The notes beneath the pieces were generated by a model. That model was not told the DNA's origin and ran no database searches. It worked only from the letters and a program-made list of their open reading frames with translations. A stretch of 64,000 bases of DNA. Source: Polychytrium aggregatum (Eukaryota > Chytridiomycota > Chytridiomycetes > Polychytriales). Shown here piece after piece: positions 1 to 10,600 of the stretch (the first letter of the stretch is position 1; each line of letters begins with the position of its first letter). A program made the position numbers and the translations under genes. Location of the stretch: contig NW_026516208.1 of NCBI RefSeq assembly GCF_025602895.1, positions 62,001-126,000 on the forward strand, given 5' to 3'.

Positions 1-953
1 GAACTTTCGCTGGGCCAAGCTTATTGGGCTGAGCGTCGTCCTGGTGAATGTAAGTCGGGCCTGTGACGTTGGCTCGCTGTTTTCTGCGAGTCCAGGCGTC
101 TTCACTGTGACGATGCCGATGGGGCGACGGAGCGGAGGCTGTTTCGCCGGCGGACTGGGAAACATCAAAGTTGATCCACCCACTGCTTGGACAAAGATAC
201 CCTTTGTCTGTGCCAGAGTATATGCGGCTCTAACGCAGCTGCCCTGTCTGTTGCTAGAATATGGAGCGAGAGTTTCTCGCGACCCTGGCCTACGATCTCG
301 GAATCAGCTTCGTCGACGGCGCTGTCTTGAACTGGAAGAGTCTCTCGGACGAGTTTGAGGCTGTTGCCAAACAAATCACTCCCAACGGAAACTCCAAGAA
401 ATGGCTTGAGGAGTGGCAAACCTATGCCAACGAACACCGCCGGCCAATCCGTCCAAAGACCAAGGATGATGCTGACAGCCTCGAGGATATGCTCAGCCTC
501 TCGGATGCTGACGAGCCCGAGCCGGAGCAGCGCAAGTCGCGAGCCGATCTACTGATGGACGAGCGGAAGCTGTCTCTGCGCCACCTGAGTTCATCCCGAA
601 ATCGCCGTCGACACCACAGTGTCTCGACCGACGGCGGAGACGAGCACGCGCAGAACTCGGCCGACAGTCTCTCTGGGGCGCGACTGCTATCCACAAGCAC
701 CAGCAGGGTTGCTCCCATCCCGATTCCAACCTCGGGTCTCGGCACCAGCTACACTGCCAATGCCGGCGGCATAGGCTCCTTTGGAAGCTACACTGGATCG
801 GTCTCGTATTCGTACCAGCAGCCCGAGGAGCGGCGAGTCCGGCTGCAAAAGGGCACGCCATCAAACGCGTCTATCACCACTCTGGCGAGTTCGCTCCGGA
901 AGCCCTCGAGCACACTGTCGATTCGACTCCAAGACTATTCCGAGTCGACCTGA
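1..953 (+). CDS. PCL/PHO80-type cyclin, 3' end only
   Basis: Two exons are visible: bases 1-49, ending at a GTAAGT donor, and 258-953, after a CTAAC branch-like site and TTGCTAG acceptor. They join in frame; the other open frame would create a stop. The joined product begins with a cyclin-box segment (WAKLIGLS, then NNMEREFL and AYDLGISF) that resembles the last helices of the fungal PCL/PHO80 cyclin fold, where an 'MEREFL' helix follows 'WAK.sGls'. The remaining 200 residues are a low-complexity Ser/Arg/Glu-rich tail, probably disordered. Such cyclins activate Pho85-type CDKs in cell-cycle or nutrient control; this role is by family only. The 5' part of the gene lies outside the window. Assignment rests on a short conserved stretch. 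Confidence 0.6.
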
Positions 954-1939
<986 letters not shown>

Positions 1940-3486
1940 CTAGACCAGTGTATTGGCAGGAGGATTCACGAGCAGTGAGGTAATCGGCTTGCCGGTGATC
2001 CAGCTCGTGGGTGGCTGGCCTGGACGAGGAGCAAACCAGTAATACCACCAATGCGATGTTGGCACCGACACGGGCGGGCGAGTCTGCACGGCCACTCCGA
2101 TAGCAGCCAGGATGCCAACCATCGACACGAATGCCCAGATGGCCCCTGGGTAGAATTGAGGCGACGGAAGCGGGCCCATCATGGCCATGCCCAGCAGCTC
2201 CAGGAATCCCGTTCGGGCAAAGACGTCCACTCCAACCGCAACCAGGAGCGAGCCCACAAAGGCGGAGCCACAGGCGACAATCAGTCGCTCGACCCAGAAC
2301 ATGACCACGATGCCAAGCATCGAGATCAAAAGCGTGTAGATGATGTGGCTGGTGTGGTCAAGGATGGATCCGACTCCGAGGATGAGGATATACTGGGCGA
2401 GGGCATACCCCGTCACCAGGCCGATCATGATGGTCCCAAAGGTCACATAGCGCATGAAGACCATGGCCCCCAGGAACCCTGCCAAATCGCATAGGATGAT
2501 GTAGGCCCAGTCGCCGTTGGGCCCGAAGCTGAGGCGTTCCGAAATCGCATGGAGGATATGGAAGACGATGAGTCCTGGTTGGGCAGTGGAGGAAGAGAGA
2601 AAGGAAGGGACGGATGAGAGAAAGAGTGAAGGAGGAAGAGTAATGCGTGGCCATGAGTCAGTGTCGTGTCGTTCTCAGAGGCCTTTGGCGTGTGCTGGGG
2701 TGGACGCATTTGCCTGCAATGCATCCAAAGGCTTTTGAGTATGGGAACCGCCACATGCCTCCGAAAAGGCTTCCGGCCACGAACAGCGTTGGGTTGTTGG
2801 ATCTCAGGCCCCAAAAGCAGAAGGTAATGCCGGCAATCAGGAACAGAATCGATTCGATTGCCAGGGCAGCTGTCAGCGGACGGGTCGCTTCAGGGAAAAC
2901 GCAGAGACAAGGACGGTGTGGAGCTTGAGCGGTCAGAGTCTACGGCACTAACAATGACGCAGTCCAACCATTCGCAGTGATTCTTGGAAGGACTCGACGG
3001 CGTCCATGTATCAGCATGAGGGGCGACAGCAGAGGCATCTCTGGAGGGGTGCAGCCAACCAGCCAGCCGCGTCGCGTTCTGATGCAAGGGGCTGCCAGCC
3101 GGACTGCCAGGGTCGGGAGAGAGCCACGGCGACAGCACCCCTGGATTGCAGCCCAGGCCCGAGCTCGCTATTCCAGGCAAGCAGCGGGCCGGTGAAGTGA
3201 GAGGTGAGGGAGGATGGATGGGTGGAGAGAGGCTCGCGGACTTACAGAATACGTAGACCGTCACGGACACAGCAGACAAGCCCCAAGGATTGCTCATGCC
3301 GCCTGAGACGATATCTGGATTGCCGTCCGTCGAGTTGGTGATAGCGTCCCGGACGGCAAAGGCGGGGAGCGCATTCTTGGAGGACCTGCGAAGCGCGGCC
3401 GAGGTCGCGGGAAAGGCGCTGGCTGTGGTCGAGAGAAGGGCAACCAAGACAATGATGAGGAATGCACTCGCTCGAGAGCCGTTCAT
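1940..3486 (-). CDS. TM7S3/TM198-like multi-pass membrane protein
   Basis: Three exons were reconstructed on the minus strand: 3486-3246, 2869-2759 and 2574-1940. The start (MNGSRASAFLIIVLVALLS) gives a clear signal peptide. A short luminal segment is followed by about seven hydrophobic helices with the Gly-rich spacing of the TM7S3/TM198 (DUF4203) family (LFVAGSLFGG, then LIVFHIL, YIILCDLAGFLGAMVF). Intron 1 (3245-2870) has a normal GTAAGT donor. For intron 2 (2758-2575) the frame closes only with an AG|GCATGT donor, a GC-AG intron. The tail is Pro/Trp-rich. Substrate and cellular role are unknown. The family assignment comes from helix pattern and glycine motifs, not from catalytic residues. 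Confidence 0.65.
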
Positions 3487-3983
3487 TCTTTGGTCCCTTT
3501 CCGCGGCGCGATATGGGCTTTCTCCTGTCACGGAGGGGGAAGGCGTGGGATATATCGCAGCGTCGATGCAGTGTTCGGCGCTCTCTCGCGCCGAGCGAGA
3601 CAGGCAGAGATATGGCTCCCGCCTTGCCCCCCTCGGTGGGTCGGCTGATCCACCGCAGCGGGAGGAGTAGCGGCTCAAACCTCGACGATGTGCGCTCTGG
3701 TGCATATGGGTCGGACAAATGTTCGGTGATAGTTTTTCTTTTGATATTCAGGAGCAAGCATGGCAAGATGACGATAACCGAATGACACTTGTGAGGGTTA
3801 TGCCATCTTAGGCAAGCAGCGAGAGAAGAGTCCGCCACAGATTCGCGAGCAGGGGGTTATGGCTTCTGCTACTCTCGACAAGCAGGGAAGCACAACTCTT
3901 GGAGTGGATTCGCTCTGGAATTCCAACGCTGAGGGATGGGTCTCCAATAGCGACGGACGGCTTCAAGGGGCCGGCCGAAAGCA
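3487..3983. other. Intergenic region
   Basis: Upstream of the TM7S3/TM198-like gene and downstream of the arrestin-like gene, both on the minus strand. No convincing ORF or repeat was seen. Confidence 0.6.
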
Positions 3984-4658
3984 TCAGGCGTACGGGGGAG
4001 GAGGGGGGTTGGGGGTGTGTGGTCGCCAGTCGGAAGGAGGGGGACGGATATAGTCATCGTCGTCCCAGGCTGGAGGGGCGTCGATGTAGACGCCGTCGGG
4101 CGAGCCGAGGCCAACTCGGTGGACCGTGACCGGGCGGATGACCTCATAGTCTCGATCGGCGATGAGTTGGGCTCGCACGAGATACTCGGTCAGACCCGGA
4201 ATCGTGGCAGGCAGATGGCCCGGGAGCTTGAAAAAGAAGCGGAACGAGTTGGGTCCACGGGGAAGCCCAGTGCCAGTCCAGACCTCCCGCGAGTCCAGAT
4301 ACGAGTCGGAGAACTCGGAGACTTCGGTCAGAGCACCGAGCGAATGAGACGAGCCCTTGGCGGTGAAGGATTCTCCATCGGCGGCGAGACGATGGACGCC
4401 TTGGAGAACAACAATCAGACGCTTGGCCAACGGAAGGGACTCGAAGGCATCGAGGGTGATGGACCCACAGAGGTCAGTGCCGGCACAAGAGTCTTCGTCG
4501 CCGTTGAAGGTGGGCTCCTCATCGAGCTCGATGGTGAATTTTGAGATGAAAGTGGGGAGCGGGGTGGGCTGGCGCTTGGCAAGATCCCAAGCGTATGGAA
4601 TGGGATAATCCGAGGAGGACGAGGCACCGGTGGCGACGAGAGGATGGCTGGACGACAT
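3984..4658 (-). CDS. Arrestin-like N-terminal domain protein
   Basis: A single-exon frame of about 224 residues starts at the ATG at 4658 (MSSSHPLVATG). The same frame stays open upstream to 5021, but that extension is a Ser-Pro repeat encoded by the GGAGAT microsatellite plus sequence entering the inverted repeat, so I prefer the internal ATG. Strands typical of an arrestin N-terminal fold are visible: an ISKFTIELDEEPTF start, CGSITLDAFESL, KRLIVVLQGVHRL and later FRFFFKLPGHLPATIPG...YLVRAQL. The C-terminus is a short Pro-rich tail ending PPPPPYA, which includes a PPxY-like motif, as used by alpha-arrestins to bind Nedd4/Rsp5-type ligases. A second arrestin domain is not present, so this is a short member or half-arrestin. 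Confidence 0.65.
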   Translation of the reverse strand: MSSSHPLVATGASSSSDYPIPYAWDLAKRQPTPLPTFISKFTIELDEEPTFNGDEDSCAGTDLCGSITLDAFESLPLAKRLIVVLQGVHRLAADGESFTAKGSSHSLGALTEVSEFSDSYLDSREVWTGTGLPRGPNSFRFFFKLPGHLPATIPGLTEYLVRAQLIADRDYEVIRPVTVHRVGLGSPDGVYIDAPPAWDDDDYIRPPPSDWRPHTPNPPPPPYA

Positions 4659-4714
4659 TGAGTGGGCTGATCCGAGGCAGGAAGGGTCGACTCGAGAGAA
4701 GGACAGACGGGCGG

Positions 4715-4764
4715 ACGGAGACGGAGATGGAGATGGAGATGGAGATGGAGATGGAGATGGAGAC
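4715..4764. repeat. (GGAGAT)n microsatellite upstream of the arrestin-like gene
   Basis: About eight hexamer copies, slightly imperfect at the edges, lie 57-107 bases upstream of the chosen ATG at 4658. They would encode Ser-Pro repeats if translation began further upstream. Confidence 0.9.
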
Positions 4765-5561
4765 GAAGGCCAGTGTTGGGGCAAAGCCGGGGGCGATGAG
4801 GTGACCAATGGCTGCACAGTGTGTGTGTGTGGTGTCCTGGTCTCGCTTGGGTCTCGCTTAGGTCTCGCTTGGGTCTCGGCAATGGGAGTGGCAGTGTCGA
4901 TGGCTTTCAGGAAACGGCAAACCCAATGGACAGAGTCGATGGACAGAGTCGATGGACAGGGTTGATGGTCCCATCGAGTCATCTGCAGGCAGCATCTGCG
5001 AGTATCATCTGCGAGTGTCATCTGCGAGTGTCATCTGCGAGTATCATCCTCCGCGACTGCGATTTACTCGACTGCGATCCCACGACGGCGATTTACTCAA
5101 CTCCGGTCCCCTCCACTGGTCACCCGACGCAGCCGGACGGCACACCGAGGCAAGCCCCGGCCCAGAACAGACCCGAACAGACCCGAACAGGACCAGCCCG
5201 GCCAGAACAGGTCTGCCCAGACGGCATCCACCTGGGTTTCCTCGCTGCGGCTGCCTCGCTGCGGCTGCCTCGCCAAGGGTGGCGACGATCCACGTGTAGC
5301 CAATTCCAGCCAATGGCAGCCGGCGAGCGGTTTGTGCCGGAAGTGGTCCCGAACTGCTTCCAAAGTGGTCTGTCACAGGTCCGTCCGCAGGCTTGTTCCC
5401 CCTTGTCTGGTGCGCCACGCGCCGCCGCCACTGGCCCTCGTGACATGACCAACCACAGCGCCGCCGACCAACAGTCGCCATGTCTGCAAAAAAAAATGAG
5501 GGGGGTGGATGCATCGCGAGCGGCTCTGACCCGGCCTGGCATGGCCGGCTGGAGACAGGGA

Positions 5562-5569
5562 TATAAATA
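5562..5569 (+). promoter_or_regulatory. TATA box of USP gene copy A
   Basis: TATAAATA in the context GGGATATAAATAGAC, 221 bases before the USP start codon at 5790. It is a good TATA consensus, and the same sequence is duplicated in arm B. Its use is inferred. Confidence 0.55.
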
Positions 5570-5689
5570 GACTCCCTCCCTGGCTCGTCTCTCGGCCTCC
5601 ATCGACACCGCCTCGACACCACCTCGACTCGAAAGCATCACCGCCCACAGTGTGCAATCCAGTCTGCAATCTGCAATCTGCAATCTATC

Positions 5690-5774
5690 ACCACCAACAC
5701 CAGCACCAACACCAGCACCAGCACCAGCACCAGCACCAGCACCAGCACCAGCACCAGCACCAGCACCAGCACCA
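5690..5774. repeat. (CACCAG)n microsatellite in the USP 5' leader
   Basis: About 13 hexamer units end 15 bases before the USP ATG. The same length is found in arm B (25573-25657), which is notable for such a mutable array. Confidence 0.95.
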
Positions 5775-5789
5775 CAGTCTGTCCTCAAA

Positions 5790-6826
5790 ATGGCCGCCAG
5801 CAACCTCGTTCTCATCCCCATCGACTCGATCTCTGAGCTCTCGCGAACCGTCATCCTCCACGCACTCAAGCACAGCGTGGTGGCCACCGACAATGTCGAG
5901 ATTCTCCATATCATCAAGCCGTCGCTGTGTAAGTTGCGGGTCCCGGTGGTGCATAGAGTGTTGGTGCATGGAGTGTTGGTGCTGTGTGTGGCTTGTTGTT
6001 CTGTCGATCAGCGAGTCAGTCGGCCAGCCAGTCAGTCAGTCATCTAGTCAGTCATCTAGTCAGTCATCTAGTCAGTCATCTAGTCAGTCATCTAGTCAGT
6101 CGGCCAGTCAGTCGGCCACCCGGCCAGTCCTTCAGTCGCACTCACATCCTTCGCATGTCCCGACGCTGCCCCGTTCCTCTGTGCTTCCGCTCGTTTCTGC
6201 TTGCCTCCAGTCTCTGCCATGCAATGTGCATACGAACACCGCGAGATCGTCGAGGTCACCCAGCGCCTCACCAAGTTTGTCCAGGAGATTGTCCAAGCAA
6301 GCGGCGTCGCAAACAAGGTCTCGCTCAACGTGATCCATGGAGAGGCCAAGGGCCACATCATGATGGAGATCAGCGACCGCGCTCCGCGACTGGTTGTCAT
6401 GGGTGCCCACCCACATGGCCCCCTCGCTGGCACTGGTGAGTTGGTGTGTGGTGTCTGTCTGTCTTTGCGGTGTGCCATGCTGCTGCGGTGCAGTGTGGCC
6501 TGTTGATGCGGTGCAGTGTGGTTTCTCTCGATCGGCGACTCCAGGATCGCATCAGAGCAATGCCGAGACTGGCCAATGTCGGCCACCCGCTCCCACATCC
6601 ACCCACAACCACTCCCACAACCACCCACTCACTGTGTCTGCTTCCATTGCCCGCACATCCCAACCGCCACCCCAACCACCCGTCTCGTCTCCCACAATCT
6701 GCAGGCAGCATCACCGGATATGTCTCACAGCGATCCCCGTGTCCCGTGCTGGTTCTGCCTCACTCCATCGCCAAGACTGCCGTCCCGATGGAAGGCAGCA
6801 GCAGCAGCATCCCGATTGCTGCCTGA
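5790..6826 (+). CDS. Universal stress protein (USP) domain protein, copy A
   Basis: Three exons, 5790-5928, 6211-6435 and 6715-10 bases upstream, that is 6705-6826, join exactly in frame to 161 residues. The product starts MAASNLVLIPIDSISELSRT, the usual first strand and helix of the UspA fold. It continues through VEILHIIKPSL and VSLNVIHGEAKGHIMMEI to PRLVVMGAHPHGPLAGTGSI and the closing strand SPCPVLVLP. The nucleotide-binding loop (Gly-rich, ending G-S-I-x-G-x-V) is close to but not exactly the G-2x-G-9x-G(S/T) ATP-binding form. USP proteins are small cytosolic nucleotide-binding proteins linked to stress responses. Intron 1 contains a 12-mer tandem repeat; both introns have canonical ends (GTAAGT, GTGAGT). 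The gene lies wholly within the inverted duplication, so copy B encodes the same protein. Confidence 0.85.
6031..6100. repeat. 12-mer tandem repeat (CAGTCATCTAGT) in USP intron 1
   Basis: Five to six copies in the first intron of USP copy A, with equal copy number in arm B (about 25247-25316). Confidence 0.9.
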
Positions 6827-7638
6827 GCGAGCACCGTCCCCGCACCGTCTCCAGCACCGTCTCCACCACCGTCTGCAACTGCGTGACCCAGTCTCTCTTG
6901 TCTCGCTGCTGCACTCTGTCCCGTCTGGCCTCGTTGCTGCGCCTCGTTCTCTCCCAGCCACAACCCGTCGCCCACCTGCTCCCTCCGCTTCCTGCGTGCG
7001 CCTCTATATCCCCGCTATGTTCCCGCTATGTTCCCGCTATATTCCCGCTATGCTCCATCATGTTCTCGATGTTTCATGCGTGTTTGTTCTCCTTATTTAT
7101 TGGCCGGCGTTGGTCCTGGATCTGTCGCCTCTGGCGGCGATGCGATCCCGACCCCGCCGTTCCCGGCCTCCTGTGCGATACCATTGCCATTGATTGCCAT
7201 GGGCTGTCTCTGCCGTCCCTGTCCCTCTGCCATTGGCTCGATCTGCTTGAATACACACATTCGCAACCAACCTCGTCTTCCGGCGATATCGGATGGTGGT
7301 CCGAGTCCATTTGGCTCGCAATTCAAGGCAACTGGCAGACTTGGATCCTTGCCTTGTTCAGTCCGCACTCAATACTCTCAAATAGACAGATACTCCATTG
7401 ACAACAAGACATCTAGTCTGGGGGAGGTGCCCACGCACATGGACAGGACAGCGAGTCGTTCATGCCAGTACATGCGCTTTGGCGATCGACAGATTTAGCC
7501 ATCCAGTTATCGCGGAGAGACCTGCATGTTCCAGCGAGCTATTCTCGCTTTGATCGCTCGCCACTCTTCCGACGATGTGGAGTGAAAATGGGCACGTTTG
7601 TGACGTCCGTTCAGGAATGGATCGCTGTGTACGCCCGC
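6827..7638. other. 3' flank of USP and SMC6, containing the inner edge of arm A
   Basis: Convergent intergenic space. Bases 6827-7288 belong to arm A; 7289-7638 is unique. The short repeats of TTCCCGCTAT near 7018-7050 are part of the duplicated sequence. No gene seen. Confidence 0.6.
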
Positions 7639-10600
7639 TCACACGGTAAACTCATCCAGCGTCCGCTGCCGATAGCCGCCGTTTCGACTTGGGTCCTCGA
7701 GCCGGCTGACTTTGACATCGCCACTATCAATGCCTTTGATGTAGCTTTTATAGATGCACGGGTAACCGTGAGAATGGTGTCAGCATTTCTATTGGCAAAG
7801 AATGCCGCGCATCATGCTGAACACCCACTCCTCACACACCGCCCTGGTACCAACCTCATATCTTGGGGGGTAATCAGTATGTACTGGCAGTGTTGCTTCT
7901 CGCGGCTACGGGCATAGTCGATCAAGAACTTCATGCTTATACGACGGTTGACGGCATCCTGAAGGGAGGACAAGCGTAGCATATTTAGAACGAGACGAAT
8001 GGATTGCAGGATCCAAGCCCACTTAATGCGATCGGCAGTGTGGGCTCTGGATATGCCTCCACAACCCGGAGGAATGACGCACCATGAAAACATCGAACTC
8101 GTCCAGGCACCGGAACGGATTGGCCATGCCGTCCCATATAGAGAGAAGCAAGCAGATGGTCGAGAAGCTCTTTTCTCCTCCAGAGAGTGACTTGGGATCT
8201 TTGGATGTTGATGACTTGTTGCTTTGTGTCTCGGAATATAGGCTCTGGGCTTTGGCTTGGTCTTCGACCGACACCTAGATGGGTAGAGCAACACAGCAGG
8301 CAGTCAGCAACGCTAGGTTGGCTTTCCATGCCGCCGAGATGTTGTTTATGCACCGCGATGCTAAGCTCGGTGGAGCGATAGTTAACCAGCAGCACCCATT
8401 CGCGCCGCATACCCGCAAAAACAGTCCACCATCCCGGAATTCCAGCTTGCCGTCGTATCCGCGCTTCTTCATGATTTCTTGGAACAGCAGTTTGGCGCGC
8501 ATGATGATGAATTCGCGGAAGGCAACGAGCGAAGAGGCACGGATTTCGACAGCAGACTCAATCTTATCCTGGAGTCCTTTGAAGTCCTTGATCTGCTTCT
8601 TGATGCGGTTGTACTGGGTCACCTTGGCTTCATACTGCTTCGACACAGCCTCCTTGTCGCCGTGCCTGGATAGGCAGCATAGGTGCGTGGTGACTTGTTG
8701 TTAGTTGCGACAAGGATACTACCCGAAAATGCTGAACCTGAGTGGTGGTGGGGCGACGGCAACAGATCCCGCGCAAGGCATCCCGACAACTCACCGCTTG
8801 GCCTGCTCAGTAGCAAGGGCTGCTACTCGCGAGATTTCCTTTTGGAGAACCTCGATGGTTTTGTGCGTAGTGATTCGCTTCTGGGTGATTTCAAGAGCGG
8901 TCTCCACAGCCTCGTCGATCTCACTCGACTGTTTGTCGTATTCGCTCTTCAGATTTTCGAGCTCGCGGGAAAAGTCCTCGATCTGCTCCTTGACCGTGGC
9001 AATGGTTCCCTGTATCTGATCTTGGCTCTCGAGGTAGGCGTTCAACTCTCGCTGTGTGGATGGCATTAAATGTCAGCCCCGCACATGTAGTCCTTGCAGC
9101 ATAGCGGTGGGGGAGGGCTATCGGTGAAGCGATCGTTTGGGGGCTGATGACCAGTGCGACCTGTGTCATTCACTCGTTTGCGGCACCCACCTTGAGCTTG
9201 TTGACCTGCTCGTGATGCATCCTGTTCTCGGCGTTCAGCTGCTCGATTCGCTGCTTGATTGGTGTGTCCTTTGCGACCAGGTCCAGCCGCTGGCGCTCGA
9301 CGATCGTGAGTTTTTCCTGGGACTCATCGAGCTTTGCCTCCAGGCTCTGGGACGCCAAATACGGCATATTATAAGGACATGTTAGCTAGCTGCATCACGA
9401 ATCAGGGCCGATTCCATCGTCCCACAGCCACACATAGCAGAAGAGACAGCTACAACGACAACCCCGTGGCAGCCGTGAAGCCAACACACGCAGCCAATGC
9501 TGTCGCCGCATCTTGGGATCGAAAGCACAGCAGTGCTACTCACATCCAGTGTGTTCTGGAGGACATGGATTGTTCCACGGTTGGAGTCTTCAGAGAGTTC
9601 CGTCTGAAGATCGTCGATTCGCCGATGCAAGTTTGTACTTTCACGCCTCAGCTGGTGACTGTTGGTCTTTAAACAAAGGCGCACGTCAGCAAATGGTCGT
9701 GGCAAGACTAGAACTTGAATGATCATGGCTTTGACCATGAGAATGGACCCGGAACGAACCTCGAGCTTCTGCCGCTTCTTCTGGCGGTCATCAATCTTCA
9801 CCGAGAGCGCAGTGATATCCATGTTGAGGGTCTCGAGCCGGTCTGCGCTCTCTTTGAGGGCATCCTGCTCGGCACTACGGTACGGTGGATCAAATCAGCG
9901 CGATTCACGCTGGGTTGTAGAATTCTTGGTACAAGCGATGCCGATTCTCGCGGCCCGGGATAGGGACTCACCGAATATCAGACTCGATGTTTGTAACAAG
10001 CCGCTTGGCCCCTCTCCATCGGTTGAGGGCAAATGAGCCCTCCATGCCCTTCTGACCACACTCGTACAGGTCGCGTCGATCGTAGATCCTCCGGACGTTG
10101 TGAGGCATGCCGTTAAAGTGCGCAATCATGTCCAAGCCCTCGACACGGGAGTTGACCAGCGCGATACTCTCGATATTGTGGTTGACCACTAGACACATGA
10201 GTACAACCGGATTGGTAATCTGTTGTTTCGGAAAGGGGTGGGACGCTTCAGTGGGCGGCGGCCTGAGCGACAGACTCGGGCAGAATGCAAGGGCACAGCC
10301 ACGCCGTGGACAAGAGCCTGGCGAACATCTCGGAATCCGGCTGGTTCATAACGGCATTCGCTGGCTGGGAGCGACCCGGGTCTCGATGGCAATCAGGCGC
10401 AGTCCATGCTTGTGCTCGTGCTGCTGTATATACTGACCTCGAGCATTCGATAGATCGTCACAAATTTCTCCTCAGGCTCTCCAGAGGAAAAGTCAAAGTT
10501 CCTCGCGTTGGTGTATCGAATGATCGGATTATCGCTGCTCAAAGCAACGCGCCAATGCAACGGAGATACCTGGTGAACAAGGGATGCAGACGGCAGATGT

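Larger units (their letters stand above)
4914..7288 (+). repeat. Inverted duplication, arm A (2.38 kb, contains USP gene)
   Basis: Reverse-complement match to 24059-26446. Between about 4950 and 7288 the arms are collinear without indels (position x pairs with 31347 minus x). The outermost 60 bases differ by several substitutions plus one extra 13-base repeat unit in arm B. The last 330 bases at the inner end carry about five substitutions. The 2 kb in between reads identically in every translated comparison I could make. No terminal repeats or coding capacity for mobility were found, so it looks like a segmental inverted duplication rather than a transposon. Confidence 0.95.

Noticed and set aside
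4659-5021. N-terminal extension of the arrestin-like gene to 5021
   Set aside because: The extension is a Ser-Pro microsatellite product and enters the inverted duplication, where the mirror copy has no arrestin gene.
4914-7288. Inverted arms as a transposon or LTR pair
   Set aside because: The arms carry a host-like USP gene with promoter and introns, have no terminal repeats or target duplications, and enclose unrelated housekeeping genes.
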